A stretch of 64,000 nucleotides of DNA from contig JAEQBH010002349.1 of the NCBI GenBank assembly GCA_016808115.1, positions 124,001 to 188,000 on the forward strand, read 5' to 3'. The first letter of the stretch is position 1; each line of letters opens with the position of its first letter. A program made the translations under genes and the position numbers. This stretch comes from Tetrastigma voinierianum (lineage: Eukaryota > Streptophyta > Magnoliopsida > Vitales > Vitaceae). Of the stretch, positions 10,889 through 22,300 are shown piece by piece. Below the pieces are notes generated by a model, which ran no database searches, was not told the origin of the DNA, and saw only the letters and a list, made by a program, of their open reading frames with translations.

Positions 10889-11270
10889 TGTGATGCCCCA
10901 AACCCGGGTCCGCTGACACTGTCAACCCGCTAATACAAGTGGATGCGTTGGAATAACCGACTTCACTGTAAAATCGGGCAGCCCCCTTTGTATCGGGAGC
11001 TTCTCACCAAACACAACACCCGCATAAAACCCGTCCCAACAAATCTACAATATAATCTGGGCTTACATTAAAACGACCACTTGGACTCATAAACCAATAC
11101 TAATAACAATGTATATATATATATATCCAACTATCCAACCATAGTTCAAGAGTTCAAAGTTTACTCTATACAACACTCGATTCGTACACAAGAGTCGAGC
11201 TAAAATCAACAAAATTTATGATGTCTGAAAGTTCAACACGCCGAATGCTACCGCAGTATGTACTTCATAT
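10889..11270 (-). repeat. Tekay-like solo LTR, left part (LTR 3' end), GGATA duplication
   Basis: Starts TGTGATGCCCCAAACCCGGG, the reverse complement of the LTR end seen elsewhere (...CCGGGATTGGGGCCTCACA). The left target duplication is GGATA at 10884-10888 and the right one GGATA at 14632-14636. The LTR is split near 11270 by another LTR; this inner boundary is approximate. Confidence 0.75.
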
Positions 11271-13009
11271 TCGAAAATAATCAGTTTGGTTTCATCCAAG
11301 GATCGGTAATGAATAATGTTCTTATTTTGATTTTTGATTGGTAAGTTTCAAAAACAATGGGAATGGTCAGAAAAACTGATAAAACTAAAAAGAAAGAATT
11401 GGTAGTTTAGGTCATAACTCAAAGTTAAAACGTTGTCCTCGCTGATTCCCTGTTATGATGACAATCCATGAATCCAGAAGGTATATATCGGACTGATGAT
11501 TTGAATCAGCAACCTCAATCTATTAGTTAACCCTATTCGAGTCATTTACAGTAGCATGCGCTATGGCCCCTTGCATCGCTTGAAACTTAACATTTAATAT
11601 CATCTCGTGAGGTTCGTGAAAGACCATTTCTCCAAAGAACAACAAAGACATCTATCACTAATTATGCATCAGACTTAAAGCATGGAGAGTATTGGCCAAC
11701 CAATAACATTAAATGCTATGCAACCCTAATTTGAGAAACCCAACATATAAATATCATTTAAAGGCTCGTAAAGACTATCTAAAGAATCACGTGACTTCCT
11801 CTCTCTTTACCGAATATGCACCGGATCCGTAAAGCATGGAGAAAGTATCGGGCCACATTAATGACATTCAATGTTATGCAACCACAAGCGTTTTCGAGAA
11901 CATAAGGGCCATAAATAAAGCCACCCCGTAGCTTTAGCACAAGAGGGACAAATTACTGCATATGCCCCACCACCAAGCTAGCTTCCTTCCTCTTCAAAGA
12001 AAGGAGGCTTAGCTTTCAAACATCTCGAGTTGTCATCCCCAAGAGGGTGTTTCGCAGCCGAGAAAGTAGTGCGAAGAGGAGAGAGAAGAGAGGAAAGCAA
12101 ACCTAAATAAAATACGAGACTTTTATTTACAAAATGAAAACTTACAAAATATCTTCTCCTCCTCCAAATTGTTCCCAAAAAATTGTTACTTAGGTTACAA
12201 ACAAGAGGGGTTTATATAGCCACCAAGGCATGAAAATTACCAAAACCGCGAAATTCGCTGCTATAGGACAATTAAGTAATACACCAAGCTCGGGAGGCGG
12301 TTCGCATTAATTACAAAGCATGACGAGGCATCAATTTTCGCTAGGCTGAAGAATTTCGCTAATTAGCGAAATCAACAGGTCTAGCGAAAACAAGAAATTT
12401 CGCTAAGGGTGGGCAATTTCGCTAGCTAGCGAAATTTCGCTAAGCTAGCGAAATTTCGGTGAGAAGCGAAATCAATTATTTTCGCTAAAGAACAAGCAAG
12501 GTTAGCTAAATTTGGAGCGGTCTAGTGAAATTTGGCATTTTCGCTTAGGTTAGCGAATTTTGCTTAAGGTTGCGAAATTTTCGCATCTTAGCGAAAATTC
12601 TTTTCGAAGTAGAAGCTTAGCGAAAATTCCTCGCATTGTTGACCTTCACGCTTCATCCCGCTCTTCAACCGCATCGAATTTTCTTCACTTCGGGCCTTTG
12701 TTTTCTCATTGATTCTCACGTCGATGGCCGAGACTTGGAATTCCAACTTTATGATTCATCCTTGTATCAGATCAACTCCAAAAGTGTGCAAAAGCCTACA
12801 AAATGTAACCAAAATAATTTAAATGGCATAAGTGTTACTAAGAAGACTAGAACACTTCAATTGGTATTAATGACATGATTAGTGCACAAAAAGCACTCAA
12901 AACCTATCTAATATAGGTTCAAATACATTTCAAAGACTAACAAACACATATATTAAATTGAGAATTCTAATACATGTAATACATCATACTAAAGTTACAT
13001 CGCTTCTCT
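11271..13009 (-). repeat. Athila-like LTR nested inside the solo Tekay LTR
   Basis: About 1.74 kb that does not belong to the surrounding Tekay-like LTR. Shared features with other Athila-like LTRs are the block near 11985-12060 (CCTCTTCAAAGAAAGGAGG..., GAGTTGTCATCCCCAAGAGGGTGTTT, GCAGCCGAGAAA) and the block near 12875-12920 (ATGATTAGTGCACAAAAAGCACTCAAAACCTAT). It carries an unusual cluster of TAGCGAAA/TTTCGCTA sites. Both ends are estimated from where the Tekay-like LTR stops and resumes; no target duplication was found. Confidence 0.6.
12330..12625. repeat. Cluster of TAGCGAAA/TTTCGCTA palindromic motifs
   Basis: About eleven copies of TTTCGCTA or TAGCGAAA lie within 300 bases. They include TTTCGCTAGCTAGCGAAA (12417-12434, 18-bp perfect palindrome) and the overlapping TAGCGAAATTTCGCTA (12427-12442, 16-bp perfect palindrome). 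Neighbouring single sites vary by one or two bases. The other Athila-like LTRs have only faint echoes of this (for example TTGCGAAATTGTGC near 51896). Confidence 0.85.
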
Positions 13010-14631
13010 CTCTCTTCTAAACCTCGCTCAGACGAGCCGTCCCCTCACACACTTCCCATACCCTAAATAGTGATATCCTCGAGCCAGGTGAGCCATCGCT
13101 GGGTGCGGAATCACTCGCTGCATTCCACCTGGCGCGCAATGCTCCAAAAAATACATCCAAGCGTCGCATGACCACTTGAATGCTCCAATCGAACATTTTG
13201 CACGGGGTCTTTCACGATTCTCACACTCGCCAAAGCCTCGTATGAGAATTATTATGTTTATAGCTTCAGGGGACAACCCGATGTGTATATATCAATTGGG
13301 CCGTCTCCAACGATTGATATTATTTATGGACTACCCTCCGATGTATATCAATTGGGCCGTCTCCGACGATTGATATTTTTAGTATGGACTACCCTTCGAT
13401 CATTTTTAGTTTTAGACAACCTTCCGAAAACCATTCTGGGGATCATCTACGCACTCACTTCCTATCGGGCCCTGTAGGTGACCCCAGCTAGATATGGAAT
13501 GCATGATGCCACCTATTACAAAGTTTAGTGGAACACATGCAAATATATAAACATGCATATATTCACATGTACCAAACACACAATCATGTTATGTAATTTC
13601 ATTTCATCACATCGTGGGCTCACGGGGCTAATGATCAAACACGAGCACTCTACTGGCTCACTCCGACCAAACACATTCACAAAATTCACTATTCTCGAGA
13701 ATAGTGAAACCCTCGGTTACTCCCGAAAAATCACCAATCACCGTTCACTAGTGAACCCGGGAAGACGGCCATTTTTCGGGAAAGCTCATACACATCAAAG
13801 CATCATTTATAGCATAGAACATCACTAAGGATGCCCAAACAGCCCCTTAACTCCCACTCCGGACGCATGTAGAGGGCCTGTGAGCCTTCATACAGGCTTC
13901 GGGTCCTGCTTTGGGACCGATCAAACAGCCACTCATGGCCTCAATAAACTCAAACATCGTAAATACACTTAAATAAAGAATAAAACCCAAGTAGGGAGAA
14001 ACCCCTACCTCAAGGAGTTTGTCTGTTCCTAAACTAAGATCACGCTAAGCCCCTCAGAAAGGGGCCTTCCTTCTTGTCCCGACGACCTACCGATCGAATT
14101 CTGCAGTTTTATTCTAGAGAGAAGCCGAGGTTCTCTCTCTAAAACTCCATTTGCAACCTTCGTAACTTTCCCTTCCCCTTTCACGTTTTCCTTTTGAATT
14201 TTGAAGGAGACAAACACTATACACATTGTCCTATTATCCAACTTAACAATTTCAAAAATGACGCTTATCGCCCTTCTTTCTCAGCTTTGACATTCTAGCA
14301 CTATCTCAACCGTCCATCTTCATTCTCTCTACTCATACCAATTCTATGGCACATGAGTACTTGTTATATGTGACTTTCGCTTCATCGAAGTCTCCGCTTA
14401 CTGCACTCCAAACCACATGCCTAGGAAAAATGTGTCAACTCCGACCATCTCGGAATTTTACGAAATTCGACGTGCTAGCTAGATTTCGCGAGACGATTCC
14501 AACGGTGAAATCCGTTTCGTCATCCAAGATCTAGAGAATAAATTCTTGATTTTTAACCGAAATAACAATTTTGTAACCGAAATTACGATTTTGCCATTTT
14601 TTTAAGAAATTGGAATTTCTCGGGTCTTATA
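13010..14631 (-). repeat. Tekay-like solo LTR, right part (LTR 5' end)
   Basis: Continues the LTR begun at 10889. It has the reverse complement of the LTR landmarks: GGTGAGCC...GGAATCACTC...CCACCT near 13085-13130, ATATCAATTGGGCCGTCTCC.ACGATTGATAT units near 13286-13400, CATCCAAGATCTAGA near 14520, and CTCGGGTCTTATA at the end (reverse complement of TGTAAGACCCGAG with one change). Without the nested LTR the solo LTR is about 2.0 kb, the same as the intact Tekay-like LTRs. Confidence 0.8.
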
Positions 14632-15462
14632 GGATAACAGTGGATCTAGTGATAAGCATCCACTATAACCAAAAATATTTCCAAATACACGTTAGTGAGG
14701 GCGTGCTTAAGAGATTTAAACCTAGATTGAGAGAAATAGAACATAAATACCCATAAATGCGTGCGTTAAAAACAGAGAACTGTGAGTTACCTCCAAACCC
14801 TAGCCAACACCGCCCTTCAAGGAGGAAGGAGGTGTTCAACCATCCTGAGTTTTCATCCCTCGCAGGAGCGGTTTGGTAGCCGAGAAAGGGAGAGAAAAGG
14901 AAAGAAAATGGGAGAAAAAGAAGCAGCGGGGAAACTGCCGCCCACCGTCTCTCTATTGCCGAAGTGATTGATCATTACAGACCTTGACTCCAGCTTATAT
15001 ACTGATCAGAGCAAGGTAAATTACAAAAAAAAATTGAAACTAAAAGCTATTACAAGGACAAAATGGGAAGAAACAAAAATTTGCAACAAAACAACAAAGC
15101 GTGAAATAATAGAGAACAAAGCGGGTCGCAGTGGATGAACAGCTGGGCCGGCCGGAGGCATGACAGTGCACGCAGAAAGCATTCTCCCTCGCAGCTGGGA
15201 CCATTGCTCTTCGTTTCTGCTCTTCTTCCTTAGGATTTGATCTGCAACGATCAGTTCAACTCGGGTTCTTCTTGTTTGAATTGACTCGATAATTTGGGCC
15301 AAAATAGTTTGCAAAAACTACAAAATTAGCCACAAAATGCGATTAGTAGAATAGTAGGGACCTTAATGTGCAAATCCAAGCATCTAATGATTAGTACACA
15401 AAAGTGATTCAAAACGTAGGCAATAAATAAGGTTCAAAATAGCACTTTTTGGGCACAAATCA
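14632..15462 (-). repeat. 3' LTR of Athila-like copy 1, right part
   Basis: Begins with the GGATA duplication and continues ACAGTGGATCTAGTGATAAGCATCCA, exactly as 28717-28750 does in the other LTR. It ends GGGCACAAATCA; read on the minus strand the LTR starts TGATTTGTGCCC. The two halves sum to about 1.34 kb against 1.47 kb for the 5' LTR. Confidence 0.85.
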
Positions 15463-15475
15463 CACCCCCCAACCT
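15463..15475 (-). promoter_or_regulatory. Polypurine tract of Athila copy 1
   Basis: The minus strand reads GGTTGGGGGGTG directly before the LTR start TGATTTGTGCCC. The same arrangement is present in copy 3 at 52210-52220. Confidence 0.8.
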
Positions 15476-16567
15476 GCACATTGCTAGTCCCTTAGCAATG
15501 AAAGAAAGAAAGAAAGAGAGAGCATACAAAACGATAACAAAATTATGTTCACAAAAAATGGTATTATATTTCAAAAAGGTTGTGAATGAGTAATGGCTAA
15601 CCCTCAATGAGAATCACTGAAACCCTTACCCAATAACTATCTCGAGAGAATGAATGCCATACAAAATTGAGTATCAAAAGAGCCTCCTTCTTGGTGAATC
15701 AACCAGAGACTTCCACCAAAATCTATGCTTCGCTTGATCGGGCCAACAATAAATTGCCAAACTACACTCTCCCCAACCTAGCTATCGCCACAACCCAAGA
15801 TGCTAACCAACCTAAATAGATCAGACCCACTTTTATTCCACAACTCTTTTTATGTTGTGGGTGGTGCAATGCCGATGACCTACCACCAAAGTCCATGTAA
15901 CGGATCTACCGATGACTCCAACCAATTAAGGCTTAGGGCACCAAGTCATAAGGATCTTTCGACCACTAACTCTTTAGGTTTCACCCCGGACTTCAAATGA
16001 TTTCGAAACTCCAGCACCTGCAACTCGCTAAATCTCACCCATCCACCCATATTGCGAGCACTAAGTCGGTGACTCCCAACCAGTTGGCTTAGGGCACCAA
16101 GCTTCAAAGGCTTTCGCCATATACCCCTCGGACCGTGCTCGAGTTTCAAGGCAAAGCGTCGCGACTTTTCTATTCTCTTTTCCTCTTTCTTTTTCTTTTT
16201 ATTTTTCTTTTTGCTTTTTTTTTTTGTTTTTGGAAGACACATTGGCCTTCTATTCATGGGGGTCCTTAACCTATTACAAGTGGCCAACGAAACTAAGGTA
16301 GGTTATTGCAAGGCTTAGGAGGTTAGGCAGTTTTTCAGGTTATTGAAGAAACTTGATGTGCATTATGTGTGGTTAGCTAAAGGTGGAAGAAAAAGGTTGA
16401 AAGCAGCAAGAATTCAACTAATTATCCACCACCATGCATGGAACCAATCTAACATCAATAATTGGACGAAGTTTCAATTTTTCAAACTACGTGCTAGGCA
16501 AAACAAAAAAAGTGGGTACTTTGAAAAATTAAGTTGTATAGTATAAACTCTTCGAAAAAAGGAAAAT
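15476..16567 (-). other. Athila copy 1 interior, 3' non-coding part
   Basis: Matches 52220-53050 and 55830-56000 of copy 3 almost block by block: CATTGCTAGTCCCTTAGCAATGAAAGAAAG, CCTCAATGAGAATCAC, CCATGTAACGG.TC.ACCGATGACTCC, GGTTTCA..CCGGACTTCA, the TTTTTCTTTTT pyrimidine tract near 16170-16230 and GTGTGGTTAGCTAAAGGTGGAAGAAAAAGG. No conserved protein; short open stretches here are by-products of the Lys-rich or pyrimidine-rich composition. Interrupted at 16568 by the Tekay-like element. Confidence 0.75.
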
Positions 16568-18574
16568 CAGAAGACCGAGAAAATTCCAATTTTCGGAAAA
16601 AGGGCAAAATCATGATTTCGGTCAAAAATATGAAATTTATTTTCTAGATCTCGACGTACGAAACTGGAGCTTCACAATGAATCGCTCGTGAAATCTGGGC
16701 TTAACACGTCGAATTTTGTTGAATTCGAGACAATGAATTTGCATCGCTTTTCGAGGCATCGGTGCATCGAAAGCCGAAAAATTACTTCGCGGATGTGACA
16801 AAAGTCCTATGACATGTACACATGTTACACATGTTGTACGGGTAGAGAGATGATGGCAATGGACGCCGAGATAGTACCAAAATGCCGAAAATCCAAGCTT
16901 AGGACATAATCGCATTTACGAATTTGTTTCACGATAATAGACAAAAGTCAGCGAATAGTGTCGTCTACTAAAACAAAAGAAAAAAAACGGCAGGAGGAAA
17001 AAATGTATACGTAAGCTTAGGAAAAATTGATTTTATAGAGAGAGAAAGAGACTTCTCTCTAGATTTCTAAAGCATTCGACCGTAGGAATTGGCCTGGGAC
17101 AAGCACAAAGTCGCCCACGTATGGAGGCCTACGCGCGGCTCCTGCTTAAGGAGTTTCGACAAACTCCGTGAGGTAGGGGATTTATCCTACTTGGTTTATT
17201 TTCGATTTAAGTGTTTTGGTTGATGATTCGGTGAATTGAGGCCTTAAACGGTCGTTTGATCGGTCCCAAAACTTGGGACCGAATTATTGAAATTTTTTGG
17301 GAGCTCATCGACGCTCCATGACCGTAGGGGCTGTTTTCTGGTGCTCAATGGTATAAATTATGCCATAAATCATGTTTATAAACAGGCCTAAATGGCTAGG
17401 GGAATTCGGGGTTCACAAAGTCGAACCAATGTAGGGTAGTGGTCGTGAACAGCAACCCGAGGGTTTTACTGTTAACGTGAATGGGGCAGGTTCACGAAAT
17501 AAATTTTGTGAGAAAGTGTTTATTGAGTAATTCAAATCGACTACTCGTGGTTGCTAATTAGCCCACGCGGAACTAATTTTTGCACGGAGTGAGAAATTGC
17601 ATAACATGTTTGTGTGATTAAATTATGTAAATGTATATCATGTTATATATATTCAGATGTGTTATATAAATTGTATCGAATCGGGAATCACGCATTCCAT
17701 ATGCATCAAGCTTAGAGCAATATGAGTGAGCGCATGAGATGGTTTCTCGAGAGAATTGTTTCAGAGGGTCGACTAATGATGATACCATCTGAGGGGTGTC
17801 CATTACAACATCTAGAGAGAAGTCCATATAAAATATCAATCGTCGAGTTCACCCGATTGATATACACTCTGAGGGTTGTCCACTAAATAGATTATCTGGA
17901 ACCATTCAATTACTTATATCTGAGGGTTGTCCACAATTAAAAACAAATACATTTGTTTTGAAAATAATGCTTCTCATACATGGCTTAGGCAGTGCGAGGA
18001 GTCTGCAGACTCGGGACATGGGTTGGTCATTTAGACATTCAAGTAGGATCACACATTTACTTGAGTGTGTGTTTACATAGGATCATTGCATATGCACTTA
18101 GGTGGAGAGTAACCCATTTAGGGTGATTCCACTATTGGGCATTAGCTCACCCTGTCGAGGGAATATATTATTTCAGGTACAAGGAGCGTACGAGGAGACG
18201 ACTCATCTTAGAGGCCGATTTTGAAGAAAGCCGAGCTGTGGCTTTATGTTTTGGGATAATATGTATTAGAATTGTAAATTTTAATATGTATTTGTATTAA
18301 GAGTAATGTATAACTCTTGAACCATGTGAGATAATTGGTTAGACATTATATTGTGAGTATTGATGCAGGGGCCCAAGTAGTGATTATTTTATTTGCAATT
18401 GGACCCTGTGTGGTCATATTGAACTGTTTGGGACAGGTTTTGTATTTGGGTAGAGCTCCTCGTACAAAGGAGACTCTGCCCGATTTTTATGAGTGGTGTC
18501 GGGTTACCCGACATCCACGAGTATTCCGCGGGTTGACGTGTTGTAAACGGAAACCCCGGGATTGGGGCCTCACA
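16568..18574 (+). repeat. 5' LTR of Tekay-like copy 2
   Basis: The start is degraded (CAGAAGACCGAG where TGTAAGACCCGAG is expected) and the end is clear (GGGATTGGGGCCTCACA), three bases before the primer site. It contains the CTAGATCTC block, TTAAGTGTTTTG.TGATGATTCGG, GATATACACTCTGAGGGTTGTCCAC units near 17790-17945, GCATATGCACTTAGGTGG and GTAGAGCTCCTCGTACAAAGGAGACTC. Confidence 0.9.
17790..17945. repeat. Degenerate minisatellite in Tekay-like LTR (GAGGGTTGTCCA units)
   Basis: Repeated units combine CTGAGGG.TGTCCA with ATCAATCG or CGATTGATATA, spaced 40-70 bases. Equivalent arrays occur at 4530-4640, 13286-13400 (reverse strand) and 25180-25315, so this is a shared LTR module. Confidence 0.65.
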
Positions 18575-18577
18575 GCT

Positions 18578-18590
18578 TGGTATCATAGTT
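18578..18590 (+). promoter_or_regulatory. Primer-binding site of Tekay-like copy 2 (tRNA-iMet type)
   Basis: TGGTATCATAGTT three bases after the LTR end CTCACA. It matches the common TGGTATCAGAGC site with one change. Confidence 0.85.
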
Positions 18591-19128
18591 TAAGTATACG
18601 AATACCTAGGGAGCTCGGGTTTGGGTATCCATCACCACTTGGTGTGGTTCGATGTAGGTTTAGGTATGAGATTACCTAGGAAGGCATGGAACAAAACTAG
18701 GACACTGCATGTGTGTTTTGTGTGTGATTTGATGAATTGTTGTGTGAAAAATATTCATAACATGAATGATGTGTGATCATGTGTCAGAGCCTGGTTTGTG
18801 TGCTTAGTAGGTAGCACATAAGTGTTAGAAATTTTTTGGGAGTTTTACAGTGTGTAAAACTGGAACAAAGGAAATAAATGAAATAAATGAAATAAATTTG
18901 AATAAATTTATTTGGTTTAGTGGATAACAAAATAAAATTTTAATAAATTTTAAGGTTGAACACTAGGTTTGTTTGATCATGATATGAGGAAATTTTTGGA
19001 CAAAATGTCCAAAATTAAATGAAAAAAGGAGGGTGAAGAAAATATTTTCTAATGTTTTACGTCAGAAATCAAGAAAATCAATTAAAATAATTTTTTTATA
19101 AATTTATTTCGAGTGTTCTCGAAAATGG

Positions 19129-19173
<45 letters not shown>

Positions 19174-19419
19174 TATATATTTTTTTGTATTTTCCAGTAG
19201 CTGGAAATTAATGTGTGAAAAAAAAATTTTAATTAAATAAAATAAAATAAAATAAAATGAGACAAAATTTTGGAAAAAATGAAAATTTCGAAAATAAAAT
19301 TTTTGTTGACAAAAATGGTTTACTATGGAATGATTATCTTACAAGGACTGTATATAATAATCGATTAGTGAAGTGCATAAAGGTCTCTGGTCGTGTTTAT
19401 GCCTTGTAGATACCGCATT
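18591..19419 (+). other. 5' leader of Tekay-like copy 2
   Basis: AT-rich untranslated leader between primer site and gag. It contains an (AT)n microsatellite at 19131-19171 and short AAATA/AATAA repeats at 18865-18960 and 19220-19260. No coding signal. Confidence 0.65.
19131..19171. repeat. (AT)n microsatellite
   Basis: About 20 uninterrupted AT dinucleotides in the leader of the Tekay-like element. Confidence 0.95.
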
Positions 19420-20600
19420 GTATTTAACTCCCATTCGAATCAGGTAGATGGCTAATGAGGACAGGACGTAGAGTGGTGTCCACGAGGCACCGGTCGCACC
19501 ACCGCATTCGACCACCCACCAGATTTACCGCCAGCCTTGTCGAGGCCGGTGTATCAAGGGCGTAGCTATAGCACATGCCGGTATACAGGTCAAAGAGGTC
19601 CGAGTACCCCGCAGGTTTAAGGCGCATCATCCTCCGACATTCACGAGGAGGATCCGATGGCGGCGCACCACCCTTCCCACCATTGGTTCATGCAGTAGAA
19701 GGTGTTGGAGGCGCAGGATTACCTCGACGCGACCAAGATCGACTATCTCTGCTCCAGCCTAGAGGTGGGTGAGGCCCAAGTACAGGAAATGGGCAAGGAC
19801 CCTAGAGACCTGTAGGCGATGACATGGGCAAAGAGTTTTAGAGCTGTTTGGGCGGCAGTACTTTCTAGATAATCGCATAGCATGCGAAGGCTCAAGAGTT
19901 CCTGTGAGGCCAAGCAAGGGGCGATGATTCGTGATGGGATTACGTGGGCTGCATTCACATACTCGGTTTGTCGATGATTACGTGGCCATGTATTACGGCC
20001 AAGGTTAGAGAGACGGAGAATAGATCAAGTCAGTCCATCAGCAAAGATCAGAGACTTCGCCACAGGATATAGACTCCATGGTCGGGACAACCCGACCATA
20101 GAGAGAGATGTAGCCGCCTGAGCACTCCTGGGACGCAAGCACAAGAGGAAGAGGAAGGAGAGCCCGGGGCTTCTTCTAGGTTCTGTGGAAGAAGCCTGTG
20201 GCCTCTGGGCTCACGCAGAGGGTTCCAGTCGCGCCATTCAGCTAAGGACAAGATGAGAGTTGCTTCTGGCCAGTCGGGCGCATGGTATGCTACCATTGCC
20301 AAGCACTGACACATGATGAGGGATCAGTTCCCAAAGACGTGGATCCTGTGGTTTCGGACAAAGACAGTCCCAAAGTAGGTGGCAAGACAGAGGATACGCG
20401 ACATTCCTCCACACCAGACAAGTCGAGGAGCGCTTCAGTTTCAGTTTCAGGGAGCTACATGGGCACCTCCCGTTACACAGGCAGGCCAGAGAGGCCAGGG
20501 TATGGGCCGAGGCAGAGGACGAGGCCCACAAGCAGGGACATCAGGGGTTCAGGGGCGTGTCTACGCCATCACACCGCAGGCTGAGTCAGCAGATCAGCCA
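19420..20600 (+). pseudogene. Tekay-like gag remnant (copy 2)
   Basis: Nucleocapsid/capsid gene of the chromovirus. The core is at about 19700-20030, where shifted frames give fragments of the retrotransposon-gag fold (E.M.QDPRDL-like, then F.RLFGRQYF, then DYVAMYY). The C-terminal part (20050-20580) is rich in Gly, Arg, Ser and Pro, and ends GRVYAITPQAES, the typical gag-protease junction of Tekay elements. A possible CCHC knuckle (CYHCQALTHDEG) sits near 20287-20320 but is incomplete. Frameshifts throughout; no product expected. Confidence 0.8.
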
Positions 20601-20890
20601 GTTATACAGGGTATGTTTTTGCTATCTCGCCTATGGGCAAGAGTGTTATTTGATTATGGTGCTTCACATTCATTCATCACTGCATCGCCTCGTGGATAGA
20701 GTCGAGCTAGAGGTCGAGACCTGGGAGGAGCCAGATGTGAGTTCGCCCCTGTGGATTGCTGAATAGGGATGATATGTCAGGTTGCTATTGGAGATCTCGG
20801 ACTCTAACGATAAGGACTGAGGATTATGACATGTCAAAGTTCGATGTCATCCCGGGATGATCATCGATAAAATTTCATGGTTGTTATCGA
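20601..20890 (+). pseudogene. Tekay-like aspartic protease remnant (copy 2)
   Basis: The frame reads VLFDYGASHSFITAS at about 20645-20690. The protease active-site motif D-S/T-G is changed to D-Y-G here, which would abolish activity. Further on, VELEVETWEEPDVSSPLW matches the family, and at about 20840-20865 it reads KFDVIPG where DVILGMDWL is expected. One or more frameshifts separate these parts. Confidence 0.8.
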
Positions 20891-22300
20891 TCGTGAGTGT
20901 AGAGAGTTACCGCCACATACGTGATCTGCATCAGGTGATACTTCGTGGGGACAAGCATGATATTTTTCCCGCACAAAGATAATACGAGTCTAGGTGTCGG
21001 GGACGCTAGCTGTCGCTGCTGAGCCTTACCCTGTGAGGACGAGGAGAGACGTGACTCTCAGATCTACATCGAGTAGTTCGCGAGTATGTGGATGTTCTTC
21101 CGCATTTAGCTACCTAGACTACCTCCATAGGGTCAGACTTCGACACGGAAGCCACAACCCGGCACTTCACCCATATTTATGACTCCGCACAGGATGACAC
21201 CGCCTTGAATCATAGAACTCGTGAGTCCATTTACAAGAGTTAATGGATTGTGAGTTCATTGGGATCAGCACTTCATCACGGGCGCTCCTGCTTTATTTGT
21301 GAAGAAGAAGGACAAGATCCTTCGACTGTGCATTGATTACCGACAAATAATGTGGTTACGATCAAGAATCGTACCCATCGGGCGAGGATTGATGACTTGT
21401 TTGATCGGGCTGGAGAGAGCGCAGTCTACTCCAAGATAGACCTTCACCGGTTACCATCAACCGAGGGTTGTGGAGATGTATATCCCTAAGACAGCTGCCA
21501 GACGCGCATGTACACTTGAGTTTACTGCGGATGCCTCGATCGACGAATGCACCAAAGAAGATTCATGGATCTCATGCATAGGGTATTCCAACCTCTATCT
21601 AAATCGGGCTTTGTCGTGAAGTCTTCGTGATTATTTTGATCTACTCCCACGTAGTGGGAGCACAGCTGAGTATCATCTCGAGGATTTTATTACACCGCTG
21701 AGAGACCACATTGTAATGCCAAGTCTTCGTGAAAAAGAAGCTTAAGCCATCGAGGTGAGAGATTTTGGATGACAAGTGGTGCTCATCAAAGCGTGTCGCG
21801 ACCCAAAAGGCCGAGGCCGTGATGAGTCGAGAGGCCGAGTCGCCTTCAAGATACGTAGCTCGGGATTGGGTCAGTATTACAAGAGATTCATGGAGATTCC
21901 CGATTAGCAAGACCTTATGATGAGGTCAATTCAAGGAGGTCAAGTTTGATTGGGATGACGATGTGAGGAGGCATTCCAGGAGTTGAAGAGGAGACTTACT
22001 TCAGCTCCTATCTTGATAGTCCCGGATAGGGGACAGGGGTACATAGTGTATTCTGATGCCTCGAGGCCTGGACTAGATGTGTTTTGATGCAGTCCGGGAG
22101 GGTAGTAGCTTATGGTTCCTGCTAGTTGAAGAATCATGAGCAGAATTACCCCACACACGACATGGAGTTGGCGGTCGTAGTCTTCACCTTGAAGATTTGG
22201 TGCCACTACTTATATGGCAAGGAGTTCGAGGTGTACTCATACCATAAAAGTCTGAAGTAGATTCATTGATGACCAATATGGAGGCAACGCAGATGACGGT
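20891..22300 (+). pseudogene. Tekay-like reverse transcriptase and RNase H remnant (copy 2)
   Basis: RT fingers and palm: APAFFVKKKDK.LRLCIDYR at about 21285-21345, RIDDLF at 21390-21405, SKIDL near 21435, FMDLMHRVFQP near 21555-21595, and the remnant of FIDDILIYS near 21620-21645, where deletions destroy the YxDD-type core. RNase H: VPDRGQGYIVYSDAS at 22015-22060, then NYPTHDMELAVVVF.LK at 22145-22195 and HYLYGKEFEVYS at 22205-22240, which are the D/E-containing motifs of the family. Many small deletions compared with the family pattern. Clearly non-functional. Confidence 0.85.

Noticed and set aside
15946..16287. 113-codon Lys-rich frame on the minus strand
   Set aside because: It covers the polypyrimidine tract of the Athila 3' non-coding region; the corresponding region of copy 3 (52900-52930) does not keep it open.
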